Translations under genes and position numbers: made by a program | The notes under the pieces: model-generated | Database searches by the model: none | Told to the model about the DNA's origin: nothing | The model's input: the letters and a program-made list of their open reading frames with translations, nothing else | Shown here: positions 16,658 through 27,229 of the stretch, piece after piece | Position numbering within the stretch: position 1 is the first letter of the stretch | Layout: every line of letters begins with the position of its first letter | DNA from: Amycolatopsis granulosa | GTDB lineage: Bacteria; Actinomycetota; Actinomycetes; Mycobacteriales; Pseudonocardiaceae | Length of the DNA: 64,000 bases | Assembly: GCF_011758745.1 (NCBI RefSeq) | Contig: NZ_JAANOV010000001.1 | Location: 1 to 64,000, forward strand | Direction of reading: 5' to 3'

Positions 16658-17884
16658 ATGATGCTCAAGCCTGGTGACAACGGTTTCGACGCCGAACTCG
16701 CGGGATTCCAGACTGCTTACCGGCACCGCCCGTCCGTGGTGTTCGCCGCCCGGGACGCCGGGGACGTGCGGCAGGCGGTGGAGTACGCGGCCGTCCGGGA
16801 CCTGCCGGTCGCCGTGCAGGCGACGGGGCACGGGTTGTCGGTGCCCGTGGAGGAAGGGGTGCTGGTCAGCACCCGACGGATGACGGAGCTGGCGGTCGAC
16901 CCGCGGCGCCGGGTCGCCCGGGTCGGTGCCGGGGTGCGTGCGGGAGCGCTGATCGAGGCCGCGGCGGTGCACGGACTGGCCCCGCTGAACGGGTCGTCCC
17001 CGTCGGTCGGGGTGGTCGGCTACACGCTCGGCGGCGGTGTCGGCCTGCTGGCGCGGCGGTTCGGGTTCGCCGCGGACCACGTGCGCGGCATCGAGATCGT
17101 CACCGCCGACGGCCGGCTGCGGAACCTGGACCCGGCGGACGAGCTGTTCGGCGCGGTTCTCGGCAGCGGCGGGAACTTCGGGATCGTGACCGCGCTGGAG
17201 GTGGACCTGGTCGCGGTGCCGGCGGTGTTCGGCGGCCAGCTCGTGTTCGACGCGGCCCTGGCGGGGCAGGCGCTGTCGGCGTGGCAGCGGTGGACGGCGA
17301 CCGTGCCCGAGGAGGTCACGTCGTCGCTCACGCTCCTGCCGAACGGGATGGCGTCGGTGCGGGTGGCGTCGCTGGTGGCCGACGACGAGCTGCTGGCTCC
17401 GTTGCGGGCGGTGGGGGAGCGGGTGGCGGACACCGTGCGGCTCATGCCGTACCGCGAATCGCCGAGCATCCACCGCGACCCGGACGAGCCGCACCCCTAC
17501 CGCGCGACGAACGTGCTGCTGCGGGAGCTGCCGGCGGAGGCGCTGGAGGAGGTCCGGTCGGCGCGCGGGGCCGTGGTGGACATCCGCCACCTGGGCGGGG
17601 CGATGTCCCGGCCGGGACCGGCGTGCGTGGGTCACCGCGCGGCGCGGTACGTCGTGCGGGTGATCACCGGGCCGGAGCAGGACCACGCGCACGACACGAT
17701 CCGGCGGGCCCTGTCGCCGTGGGCGCTCGGCCACCTGCCGGTCTTCCTCTACGGCGACGTGCCGGACTGGCCGCTGCCCGGCTACGAGCCGGAACTGCAC
17801 CAGCGCCTGCGGCGGCTCAAGGCCCGGTACGACCCGCGCAACATGTTCCGCTGCAACCGCAACATCGTCCCGGCCGCCGGATAG
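16658..17884 (+). CDS. FAD-binding oxidoreductase, berberine-bridge-enzyme type
   Basis: A 408-residue PCMH-fold flavoprotein. The FAD domain (about 30-205) shows VAVQATGHGLSVP, whose His is the usual site of covalent flavin attachment, SVGVVGYTLGGGVGLLARRFG and GSGGNFGIVT. The C-terminal BBE motif reads YDPRNMFRCNRNI (usually N-x-N-x-N/H). The second covalent cysteine of bicovalent enzymes is not evident. Such enzymes oxidise sugars, aldehydes or secondary metabolites with O2. No biosynthetic genes are adjacent. ATG 16658 fits the leaderless promoter. Confidence 0.85.
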   Translation: MMLKPGDNGFDAELAGFQTAYRHRPSVVFAARDAGDVRQAVEYAAVRDLPVAVQATGHGLSVPVEEGVLVSTRRMTELAVDPRRRVARVGAGVRAGALIEAAAVHGLAPLNGSSPSVGVVGYTLGGGVGLLARRFGFAADHVRGIEIVTADGRLRNLDPADELFGAVLGSGGNFGIVTALEVDLVAVPAVFGGQLVFDAALAGQALSAWQRWTATVPEEVTSSLTLLPNGMASVRVASLVADDELLAPLRAVGERVADTVRLMPYRESPSIHRDPDEPHPYRATNVLLRELPAEALEEVRSARGAVVDIRHLGGAMSRPGPACVGHRAARYVVRVITGPEQDHAHDTIRRALSPWALGHLPVFLYGDVPDWPLPGYEPELHQRLRRLKARYDPRNMFRCNRNIVPAAG

Positions 17885-17888
17885 CGGG

Positions 17889-18341
17889 TCAGCGGTAGCG
17901 GCCGGCCGAGCGGATCGCGGCGAGGACGGCCGTCAGGCTGGGCAGCCAGCGCTGGTGCGGGTCCGGCGGCACGATCCAGCGGGCGAGGTTCGCGGCGCCG
18001 TGGGTGCCCGGCATCGGGATCGAGGTGCCCGCGGTGAGGACCCGGACGTCGGGCGGGAGGAACTCGGCGTCGCTGCCCAGAATGTCCGCCTCGACGAGGA
18101 AGATGACCACCGAACCGTGCTTGGTGGGCACGCTCAGCGCCGGGCCGCGGCAGCCCTGGCGCGTCAGGTTCTCCAGCACCTGCTCGGCGCGGGACCGCGG
18201 TACCGCCACGGCCCCGATGCCGGCCCCGATCACGAAGTTCAGGGTGCCGTTGTGCCAGTGGACCGGCCAGCCGAACGTGCGGCGGTAGTCCACGGGCGTG
18301 CTGCCCGGACGCTTGGTGCCCAGGTCGGAATCGACGCTCAT
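17889..18341 (-). CDS. Conserved-looking 150-aa protein of unknown function
   Basis: Not recognised with confidence. A soluble alpha/beta protein with no signal peptide or membrane helix. It starts MSVDSDLGTKRPGSTP and has FGWPVHWHNGTLNFVIG, ALSVPTKHGSVVIFLVEAD, and a Trp/Pro-rich end ARWIVPPDPHQRWLPSLTAV. The layout faintly recalls the N-terminal part of bifunctional primase-polymerase domains, but no catalytic acidic triad is visible. GGGGGCC upstream of ATG 18341 is a weak ribosome site. It is divergent from the TetR gene, whose operator lies between them, so it may be a TetR target. It converges on the flavoprotein with a 4-base gap. Confidence 0.65.
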   Translation of the reverse strand: MSVDSDLGTKRPGSTPVDYRRTFGWPVHWHNGTLNFVIGAGIGAVAVPRSRAEQVLENLTRQGCRGPALSVPTKHGSVVIFLVEADILGSDAEFLPPDVRVLTAGTSIPMPGTHGAANLARWIVPPDPHQRWLPSLTAVLAAIRSAGRYR

Positions 18342-18411
18342 GACAGGCCCCCTTCCTGGTGAGGTGGGGCACCAGAGGCGCAGTGCCCGGAACGGTGGTG
18401 GATGGCTGTGA

Positions 18412-18438
18412 TGCTAATGGCACTGCGTGCCCTTAGCA
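18412..18438. promoter_or_regulatory. Candidate TetR operator
   Basis: tgctaatggca-ctgcg-tgcccttagca: 11-base arms matching at 10 positions around a 5-base centre. It ends 13 bases before the -10 of the TetR gene, so a bound repressor would cover the -35 region and could also affect the divergent 150-aa gene. Confidence 0.6.
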
Positions 18439-18450
18439 AGCCCGGGGTGT

Positions 18451-18456
18451 TAGGTT
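18451..18456 (+). promoter_or_regulatory. Leaderless -10 element of the TetR gene
   Basis: TAGGTT, then 6 bases, then ATG 18463; no Shine-Dalgarno sequence. Confidence 0.5.
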
Positions 18457-18462
18457 CGGCCC

Positions 18463-19236
18463 ATGTCCGACGAGTCCCGGTCCGCCCCGCGGCCGCGCGT
18501 GGGCAGGACCACCGCGGGGCGCCGACGGCTGCGTCACGCCCTGACCGTGGCGGCCATCGAGAAGTTCTCCGAGCAGGGCTACGACGCCACCACGGTCGAC
18601 GAGATCGCCTCCGCCGCGGGCGTCGGGCGGCGCACCTTCTTCCGGTACTTCCGGTCCAAGGAGGACGCGATCTTCCCCAACCACGAGGAGGTCCTCGGCC
18701 GCATCGAGCAGCTCTTCGCGGACGCCGACGACCGGCAGAACCCCCTCGAGGTGGCGTGCGCCGGGGTCGGGCTGGTCCTGGACTCCTACCTCGACGACCC
18801 GGAGGTGTCGGTCAAGCGGTTCGCGCTCACCCGCACCGTGCCCTCGTTGCGGGACAAGGAGGTCGCGAGCGTCGACCGCTACCAGCGCGTGCTCGCGACC
18901 TACCTGCGGGCCCGGTTCCAGGCCACCGGCGACCCGCTGTGGGACCTGCGCGGCTCGGTCGCCGCGGCGGCCGTCGCGGCGGCGCACAACCACGTGCTGC
19001 GCCGGTGGCTGCGCAGCGGCGGCTCCGAGGACGCGCACGCGCACGCCAAGGAGGCGTTCGCCCTCGTCATCGACGCGTTCGGCGACACCCCGGACACGGA
19101 CGGCACCGGCACCACCGGTACGACGGGGCCGCGCGGTGACCAGGACGACGAGTCCGTGGTCGCGGTGCTGCGGGCCTCGGCTCCGCTGTCCGAAGTGGTC
19201 CGCCAGATCAGCCGGGCGCTGCGGAGCGACAGCTGA
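18463..19236 (+). CDS. TetR/AcrR-family transcriptional regulator
   Basis: A 257-residue regulator with the TetR DNA-binding domain at about 25-75: LTVAAIEKFSEQGYDATTVDEIAS, then AAGVGRRTFFRYFRSKEDAIF. The C-terminal ligand domain is unusually extended, ending in a Thr/Gly/Asp-rich linker (about 208-232) and a final helical tail SEVVRQISRALRS. The 'AcyR/MftR-like' DNA-binding domain with an FRYFRSKED helix is common in regulators of lipid or redox genes. It probably represses itself and the divergent 150-aa gene through the palindrome at 18412. Ligand unknown. Confidence 0.9.
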   Translation: MSDESRSAPRPRVGRTTAGRRRLRHALTVAAIEKFSEQGYDATTVDEIASAAGVGRRTFFRYFRSKEDAIFPNHEEVLGRIEQLFADADDRQNPLEVACAGVGLVLDSYLDDPEVSVKRFALTRTVPSLRDKEVASVDRYQRVLATYLRARFQATGDPLWDLRGSVAAAAVAAAHNHVLRRWLRSGGSEDAHAHAKEAFALVIDAFGDTPDTDGTGTTGTTGPRGDQDDESVVAVLRASAPLSEVVRQISRALRSDS

Positions 19237-19238
19237 CG

Positions 19239-19280
19239 TGGCACGGGGTGCCACTCCCGCGGGAGTGGCACCCCGTGCCA
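19239..19280. terminator. 42-bp perfect palindrome, bidirectional terminator of tetR and glgB
   Basis: Two 20-base arms (tggcacggggtgccactccc and its complement) meet at a central gc, so the whole 42 bp is its own reverse complement. Each arm contains a smaller dyad (ggcac-ggg-gtgcc). It lies 3 bases after the tetR stop and 9 bases before the glgB stop. Confidence 0.85.
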
Positions 19281-19288
19281 TTAGAACC

Positions 19289-21475
<2,187 letters not shown>

Positions 21476-21478
21476 GGG

Positions 21479-22873
21479 TTATTCGCCTCCTGCGGTGATC
21501 CGGGCGATGGACGCCAGCGGCACGCTCAGCCATTCCGGCCGGTTGGCGTGTTCGTAGGCCACCTCGTAGACGGCCTTGTCGAGCTCGAAGGCACGCAGCA
21601 GATCCGCGTGCGTGCGCGGGTCGCCGATCGTCTCCGGCGCGGCCTTGGCGTAGCCGTCGCAGAACGCCGACCGGTTGCGCCGGGCCCATTCCAGTGCCCG
21701 TTCGGTGAGGCGCGGGTCGTCCTCGTCCTGGCCGATCAGCATCTGGTGCGCCGCGTAGTCGAACGAGCGGAGCATCCCGGCGACGTCCCGCAGCGGCGAG
21801 CGCAGCGCCACCCGTTCGGCTGCCGGCGCGGCCGGTTCGCCCTCGAAGTCGATCAGCAGCCATCCGGTGACGGTGCGCAGCACCTGCCCCAGGTGCAGAT
21901 CGCCGTGGATGAACTGCATGGTCACCGGGCCCTGGGCCGCCCGCACCTTCTCGAAGGCGGCCCGCAGCGCCGTGGTGTGCTCGGCCAGCTGGGGCACCGC
22001 CCTGGCGACGGTGTCCAGACGATCCCGCATCGCCTTGACCGTGCGGTCGAACTCGCCCTCGTCGGCGATCTCGTCGCCGAGGGCCTGCCGCAGGTCGCTG
22101 TGCACGGAGGCGACAGCCTGGCCGAGCCGCTGCGCCTCCCCGGCGAAATCGCCGCCCACCTCGTCGGGGGGCAGCTCGGGATCGGCCATCAGGTCACGGA
22201 CGCTGGTGGTGGCCATGGCCCAGCCGTCCACCGCGTCGGTCACGAACTTCTGCAGCATCCCGATGGTGACCTGCTCCCCGGCGAGTTCGCCGGTGATGGA
22301 GCCGAGCAGCTCGGCGATGTGCTTGCAGCCCACCCCGTGCAGAGCCCGGTGCAGCCGCAGGTCCGGGTTCTCGCCGGGGGTGAGCTTGCGGAACAGCTTG
22401 AGGATGTAGTGGTGCCCGAACACGAGCGAGGTGTTGCTCTGCTCCGCGCCCACCGGCCGGGCCCGCAGCCCGCCGCGCACCTGCGCGCCCGGCTCGAGCT
22501 CGAACCGCAGCGAACCGACGTGCGCGCCCGCGGCGAGCAGGTCGAGCAGCCTGCTGGTGAGGTCGGCGTCCCCGGTGGCCTCGTAGCAGGGCAGGCCCCG
22601 CTCGGTGCCGATCCAGCTCGAACCGAGGTACTCCGGCAGGTGCGCCCTGCTGCCGATGAGCAGCTGGTACGGCTCGCGCCGCTCGTCCTGCTCCACCTCG
22701 ACCACGAGGTGGACCAGCAGCGGGTCGCCCTCCATCAGGACGGTCGAGCTCAGCGGGCGGACCGCCGTGATCGGGCGGTCCTTCCCGGCGAACCACCGCT
22801 GCGCCGGCAGCCACCCCGGCAGTTCGGTCACCAGCGCGCCGACCAGGTCACGGGGATCGGTCACGTCACTCAC
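21479..22873 (-). CDS. mak: Maltokinase
   Basis: A 464-residue kinase that makes maltose-1-phosphate from maltose and ATP, the donor for GlgE. It has the N-terminal cap of the family ([18 protein letters not shown]) and an aminoglycoside-phosphotransferase-like core with [12 protein letters not shown] (catalytic Asp) and LLIDFEGEP (metal-binding Asp), followed by [14 protein letters not shown]. It is a separate gene, not fused to treS as in many other bacteria. It overlaps treS by 8 bases, so the two subunits of the TreS-Mak complex are co-translated. Confidence 0.95.
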   Translation of the reverse strand: MSDVTDPRDLVGALVTELPGWLPAQRWFAGKDRPITAVRPLSSTVLMEGDPLLVHLVVEVEQDERREPYQLLIGSRAHLPEYLGSSWIGTERGLPCYEATGDADLTSRLLDLLAAGAHVGSLRFELEPGAQVRGGLRARPVGAEQSNTSLVFGHHYILKLFRKLTPGENPDLRLHRALHGVGCKHIAELLGSITGELAGEQVTIGMLQKFVTDAVDGWAMATTSVRDLMADPELPPDEVGGDFAGEAQRLGQAVASVHSDLRQALGDEIADEGEFDRTVKAMRDRLDTVARAVPQLAEHTTALRAAFEKVRAAQGPVTMQFIHGDLHLGQVLRTVTGWLLIDFEGEPAAPAAERVALRSPLRDVAGMLRSFDYAAHQMLIGQDEDDPRLTERALEWARRNRSAFCDGYAKAAPETIGDPRTHADLLRAFELDKAVYEVAYEHANRPEWLSVPLASIARITAGGE

Positions 22874-24677
22874 CTCGCCTCGCCTTCGCGTCCGCGTCCA
22901 GCAGCTGGAACCAGTAGAAGCCGTGCCCCGGCAACGTCAGCAGGTACGGCAGTTCCCCGACGTCGGGGAACTGAACACCACCGGTGAGCTCCAGGGGCGT
23001 GCAACCGTGATGTTCCGACAGGTCCAGCTCGACCGGCTGCGGGAATCGCGACAGATTGTTCACACACAGGACGATGTCCAGCCGCCCGTCGGGACGGATC
23101 CAGGTGCGCTTGTACGCCAGCACGCTCGGGTTGGACCCGCCGAGCTCGACGAAGTCGCCTTCGGCGAACGCGTGGTGCTGCTTGCGGACCTCGATCATCC
23201 GCCGGGTCCAGTTGAGCAGCGACGAGCCGCTGTCCCGCTGGGCCTCGACGTTGATCGCCTGGTAGCCGTAGACCGGGTCCATGATGACGGGCAGGTAGAT
23301 CCGGCCCGGGTCGCAACCCGAGAAGCCGGCGTTGCGGTCGGGCGACCACTGCATGGGTGTGCGCACCGCGTCGCGGTCACCCAGCCAGATGTTGTCGCCC
23401 ATGCCGATCTCGTCACCGTAGTACAGAACGGGTGACCCGGGCAGCGAGAGCAGCAAAGCCGTGAACAATTCGAGCTGGTTGCGGTCGTTCTCCAGCAGCG
23501 GCGCCAGCCGGCGGCGGATGCCGATGTTCGCCTTCATCCGCGGGTCCTTGGCGTACTCCGCGTACATGTAGTCGCGTTCCTCGTCGCTGACCATCTCCAG
23601 GGTCAGCTCGTCGTGGTTGCGCAGGAAGATGCCCCACTGCGCGCCGTCGGGGATCTTCGGCGTCTGGGCGAGGATCTCCGAGATCGGGAACCGCGACTCG
23701 CGCCGCACCGCCATGAAGATGCGCGGCATCAGCGGGAAGTGGAACGCCATGTGGCACTCGTCGCCGCCGGTGGCCGGGTCGCCGAAGTACTCGACCACGT
23801 CGGAGGGCCACTGGTTGGCCTCGGCCAGCAGTACCCGGCCCGGGTACTCGTCGTCGACGACCTTGCGGCAGCGCTTGAGGAACTCGTGGGTGCGCGGCAG
23901 GTTCTCGCAGTTGGTGCCCTCCTGCTCGAACAGGTAGGGCACCGCGTCCAGGCGGAACCCGTCGATGCCGAGGTCCAGCCAGAACCGCAGGACGTCGAGC
24001 ATGGCCTCGGCCACGTCCGGGTTCTCGTAGTTGAGGTCGGGCTGGTGGGAGAAGAACCGGTGCCAGTAGAACTGCCCGCGCACCGGGTCGTAGGTCCAGT
24101 TGGACGTCTCGGTGTCGACGAAGATGATCCGCGCGTCGGCGTAGCGCGAGTCGTCGTCGCTCCAGACGTAGTAGTCGCCGTAGGGCCCGTCGGGGTCGGA
24201 CCGGGACTGCTGGAACCACGGATGCATGTCGGAGGTGTGGTTCAGGACGAGGTCGGTGATCACCCGGATGCCGCGCTTGTGCGCCTCGTCGAGCAGGTAG
24301 ACGAAGTCCTCGACGGTGCCGAACTCCGGCAGCACCGCCCGGAAGTCGCTGATGTCGTAGCCGCCGTCCCGCAGCGGCGAGGCGTAGAACGGCGGCAGCC
24401 AGAGGCAGTCGACGCCGAGCCACTCCAGGTAGTCCAGGCGGCCGGCCAGGCCGCGCAGGTCGCCGGTGCCGTCGCCGTTGGAGTCGGCGAACGCGCGCAC
24501 CAGCACCTCGTAGAAGACCGCCGACTTGTACCAGTGCGGGTTGTCCGGCGCCTGCTTCGCGGATTTGAAATCGTCGGCCTGCGGCTCGACCAGCATCCCG
24601 TCGGGGGTCATCGCCTCACCGGTGTGCGGGATGCCCTCCAGACCGAGCGCCGCGTCGGGCCGGGCGTCTTCGTCCAT
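22866..24677 (-). CDS. treS: Trehalose synthase (maltose/trehalose interconversion)
   Basis: A 603-residue GH13 enzyme, the length of mycobacterial TreS. It isomerises trehalose to maltose, feeding Mak. Barrel motifs are [43 protein letters not shown] (nucleophile Asp), [10 protein letters not shown] (acid/base Glu) and [12 protein letters not shown]. The N-terminal [24 protein letters not shown] and a C-terminal beta domain are typical. ATG 24677 is preferred to 24701 since GAGAGG and GGAG precede it. Overlaps mak by 8 bases. Confidence 0.95.
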   Translation of the reverse strand: MDEDARPDAALGLEGIPHTGEAMTPDGMLVEPQADDFKSAKQAPDNPHWYKSAVFYEVLVRAFADSNGDGTGDLRGLAGRLDYLEWLGVDCLWLPPFYASPLRDGGYDISDFRAVLPEFGTVEDFVYLLDEAHKRGIRVITDLVLNHTSDMHPWFQQSRSDPDGPYGDYYVWSDDDSRYADARIIFVDTETSNWTYDPVRGQFYWHRFFSHQPDLNYENPDVAEAMLDVLRFWLDLGIDGFRLDAVPYLFEQEGTNCENLPRTHEFLKRCRKVVDDEYPGRVLLAEANQWPSDVVEYFGDPATGGDECHMAFHFPLMPRIFMAVRRESRFPISEILAQTPKIPDGAQWGIFLRNHDELTLEMVSDEERDYMYAEYAKDPRMKANIGIRRRLAPLLENDRNQLELFTALLLSLPGSPVLYYGDEIGMGDNIWLGDRDAVRTPMQWSPDRNAGFSGCDPGRIYLPVIMDPVYGYQAINVEAQRDSGSSLLNWTRRMIEVRKQHHAFAEGDFVELGGSNPSVLAYKRTWIRPDGRLDIVLCVNNLSRFPQPVELDLSEHHGCTPLELTGGVQFPDVGELPYLLTLPGHGFYWFQLLDADAKARRGE

Positions 24678-24718
24678 GAACTCCACCTCTCCCCACCTCA
24701 TCCGGGTGCGTTCCAGTA

Positions 24719-24744
24719 CCCCGGCGCCGGTCGGTGCGCCGGGG
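24719..24744 (-). terminator. Hairpin between glgE and treS
   Basis: ccccggcgc and gcgccgggg form a 9-bp stem with an 8-base loop in the 141-base gap between glgE and treS. It may attenuate read-through from glgE into treS-mak-glgB. The same gap has a 15-bp direct repeat, ccggtcccggccgtg at 24785 and 24802. Confidence 0.5.
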
Positions 24745-24818
24745 GCTCGCGGTTGCGGGAAACTCTGTTGTCGGAACCGCTGTGCCGGTCCCGGCCGTGT
24801 CCCGGTCCCGGCCGTGGC

Positions 24819-26804
24819 TCAGTCCTGCCCGGCCAGGCGCCGTTGCACGGCGACGACGTGTGCCACCGCTCGCCACGGTTCCAGGCGCACGTAGTTGGCC
24901 TGGCCCCAGTCCCAGGTCTCACCGGTGACCTCGTCGTGCGCGATCAGCCGCTCGTGCCAGTCGAACCCGAGAGCGGGCAGATCGAGCCAGACCGTCCCCT
25001 CCTGCGCCTGGTGCGGATCCAGCGTGACCACGACGACCACGGTGTCGCCCGTGGCCGGATCCTGCTTGGAATAGGCCAGCAGCGCACCGTTGTCCACGTG
25101 GTGGAAGCGCAGGGTGCGCATCTGCTGCAGGGCGGGGTGGGCCCGGCGGATCGCGTTGAGCTTCGTCAGCCACGGCTCCAGCGAGCGCCCTTCGGCGAGC
25201 GCCCGCTCGAAGTCACGCGGGCGCAGCTCGTACTTCTCGGAGTCGAGGTACTCCTCGCTGCCCTCACGCACCGGCTGGTTCTCGTACAGCTCGTAGCCGG
25301 AGTAGACGCCCCACGACGGGGACAGGGTCGCGGCCAGGGCGGCGCGCAGCGCGAACATGCCCGGCCCACCCTTCTGCAGCGACTCGTGCAGGATGTCCGG
25401 GGTGTTGACGAACAGGTTCGGGCGGCCCTCGTCCCAGTGCTCGACCAGGTCCACGCCGAACTCGATCAGCTCCTCCTTCGTGGTGCGCCACGTGAAATAG
25501 CTGTAGGACTGGGTGAAGCCGAGCCTGGCCAGGCCCCACAGCCGCGCCGGGCGGGTGAACGCCTCGGACAGGAACAGCACGTCCGGGTGCGCGTCCTTGA
25601 CCGTCTTGATCAGCCACGCCCAGAAGTCCGGCGGCTTGGTGTGCGGGTTGTCCACCCGGAAGATCCGCACCCCGTGCGAGACCCAGTGCAGCACCACGCG
25701 CAGCACCTCCGCGTAGATGCCCTCCGGGTCGTTGTCGAAGTTGATCGGGTAGATGTCCTGGTACTTCTTCGGCGGGTTCTCCGCGTAGGCGATGGTGCCG
25801 TCCGGGCGGGTGGTGAAGAATTCCGGGTTCTTCAGCACCCACGGGTGGTCGGGGGCGGCCTGCAACGCCAGGTCGAGCGCGACCTCGAGGCCGAGCTCGT
25901 GGGCGCGGGCGACGAAGTCGTCGAAGTCGTCGAGCGTGCCCAGCTGCGGGTGGACCGCGTCGTGCCCGCCCTCGTCCGAGCCGATGGCCCACGGCGAACC
26001 GACGTCGTGCTCGTCCGGGTTGAGGGTGTTGTTGCGGCCCTTGCGGTTGACGCGGCCGATCGGGTGGATCGGCGGGAGGTAGACGACGTCGAAACCCATG
26101 CGCGCGACGCGGTCGAGGGCCCCGGCGGCGGTGGCGAAGGTGCCGTGCACCGGGCGGCCCTGCTCGTCCCACCCGCCGGTGGAGCGGGGGAAGAACTCGT
26201 ACCAGGACCCGAATGCGGCACGCTCCCGGTCCACCCAGATGCGCATCGGTTTGCCCTTGGTCACCAGTTCCCGCACCGGGTACTCGTGCATGATCCGGTC
26301 GACGTCCACGGACAACGCCGGCCCGACGCGTTCGGCGAGGTAGCGCTCGCTGTCGCGCAGGGCGTGCGCGGCGCTGCCGAGCAGTGCGCGTTCCCGGCGG
26401 CGGTCCGGGCGGCGCGAGACCCGGTCCAGCAGGCGGGCGCCGGTCTCCAGGTCGTTGGCCAGCTCGTGGGCGTCCTGCCCCGCGGCGACCTTGACCTTGA
26501 CGGCGTGCTTCCAGGTCGACCACGGATCGCTCCAGGCGTCGACCCGGAAGGTCCACAGGCCCTCCGCGTCCGGGACGATGACCGCGCCGAAGCGGTCCAG
26601 ACCAGTGCCCTGCTCGGTCATCCGGGTGCGGCGGGAGATCCGGTCGTTCGGGCCACGCCAGGAGACGGTCGCGGCGACCGCGTCATGACCCTCCCGCCAG
26701 ACCGTCGCCGAGACCGGAACGTGTTCTCCCACCACCGCTTTCGCCGGATAGGTGCCACAGCTGACCGCTGGGGTCACGTCGTCGATGCCGAGCCGGCCGG
26801 TCAT
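24819..26804 (-). CDS. glgE: Alpha-1,4-glucan:maltose-1-phosphate maltosyltransferase
   Basis: A 661-residue GH13_3 enzyme that extends alpha-1,4-glucans with maltosyl units from maltose-1-phosphate. The N-terminal domain (1-110) precedes [20 protein letters not shown], a signature of GlgE. Barrel motifs include [34 protein letters not shown] (nucleophile Asp), [11 protein letters not shown] (acid/base Glu) and [13 protein letters not shown] (third Asp). ATG 26804 has GAGAGGGG upstream; an in-frame alternative is at 26822. A candidate promoter lies about 110 bases upstream. Confidence 0.95.
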   Translation of the reverse strand: MTGRLGIDDVTPAVSCGTYPAKAVVGEHVPVSATVWREGHDAVAATVSWRGPNDRISRRTRMTEQGTGLDRFGAVIVPDAEGLWTFRVDAWSDPWSTWKHAVKVKVAAGQDAHELANDLETGARLLDRVSRRPDRRRERALLGSAAHALRDSERYLAERVGPALSVDVDRIMHEYPVRELVTKGKPMRIWVDRERAAFGSWYEFFPRSTGGWDEQGRPVHGTFATAAGALDRVARMGFDVVYLPPIHPIGRVNRKGRNNTLNPDEHDVGSPWAIGSDEGGHDAVHPQLGTLDDFDDFVARAHELGLEVALDLALQAAPDHPWVLKNPEFFTTRPDGTIAYAENPPKKYQDIYPINFDNDPEGIYAEVLRVVLHWVSHGVRIFRVDNPHTKPPDFWAWLIKTVKDAHPDVLFLSEAFTRPARLWGLARLGFTQSYSYFTWRTTKEELIEFGVDLVEHWDEGRPNLFVNTPDILHESLQKGGPGMFALRAALAATLSPSWGVYSGYELYENQPVREGSEEYLDSEKYELRPRDFERALAEGRSLEPWLTKLNAIRRAHPALQQMRTLRFHHVDNGALLAYSKQDPATGDTVVVVVTLDPHQAQEGTVWLDLPALGFDWHERLIAHDEVTGETWDWGQANYVRLEPWRAVAHVVAVQRRLAGQD

Positions 26805-26845
26805 CGGCAGCGCCCCTCTCACCAGAAGTTGTCGGAATGTGCAGA

Positions 26846-26868
26846 CCCCACCCGACGGCCCGGTGGGG
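26846..26868 (-). other. Leader hairpin upstream of glgE
   Basis: ccccacc and ggtgggg form a 7-bp stem with a 9-base loop about 42 bases before ATG 26804. It could affect translation or termination in the leader; not matched to a known riboswitch. Confidence 0.35.
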
Positions 26869-26912
26869 AGAAACAGGTCTTCGAAAGGAAGTACCCAGCT
26901 GCGACTGTGCGC

Positions 26913-26918
26913 AAACTA
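26913..26918 (-). promoter_or_regulatory. Candidate -10 of the glgE promoter
   Basis: Minus strand TAGTTT in a locally AT-richer stretch. CTGACG stands 20 bases upstream as an imperfect -35. Predicted leader about 100 bases. Confidence 0.35.
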
Positions 26919-27229
26919 CCTCTTCGGGGTTCACTCTCCGTCAGGGGGCCACGTGTGTCCAGTGTGGTCACCGGCTGGTAACCCGGAGCTTCACGGCATG
27001 GTCCGTTCCGGCGCTGTCCTCGCGCACTGTCGACCCTTCAACGGTGTTCAGGCAAGCCGGGCAACCCCAACGGGCGTCAGCTCGAAAGGGCTTGCTGCGC
27101 CGGCACCGGGATGCCCCGGCCTACCCGTCGGTAATCGTGTGTGCCGCTGCTTTCGCCCGGGTGCCTGTCCCGGTCCGCCGGGATCGCGCAGCGTGACCGG
27201 AGGGCCCGGCGCATCGCGGCAGCTCCCGC

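Larger units (their letters stand above)
26805..27229. other. 425-bp intergenic region upstream of glgE
   Basis: No convincing gene is present on either strand. It contains a candidate glgE promoter and a leader hairpin in the part nearest glgE. The part nearest the second glgX stop (27000-27229) shows only short GC-rich inverted repeats and no clear terminator. It is the longest non-coding stretch in the window. Confidence 0.6.

Noticed and set aside
23613-26981. 1122-codon plus-strand open frame opposite treS and glgE
   Set aside because: Antisense shadow of two well-conserved GH13 genes, without recognisable domains.
26840-26990. Possible c-di-AMP (ydaO) or other riboswitch before glgE
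   Set aside because: No conserved riboswitch core could be recognised, only a simple hairpin.
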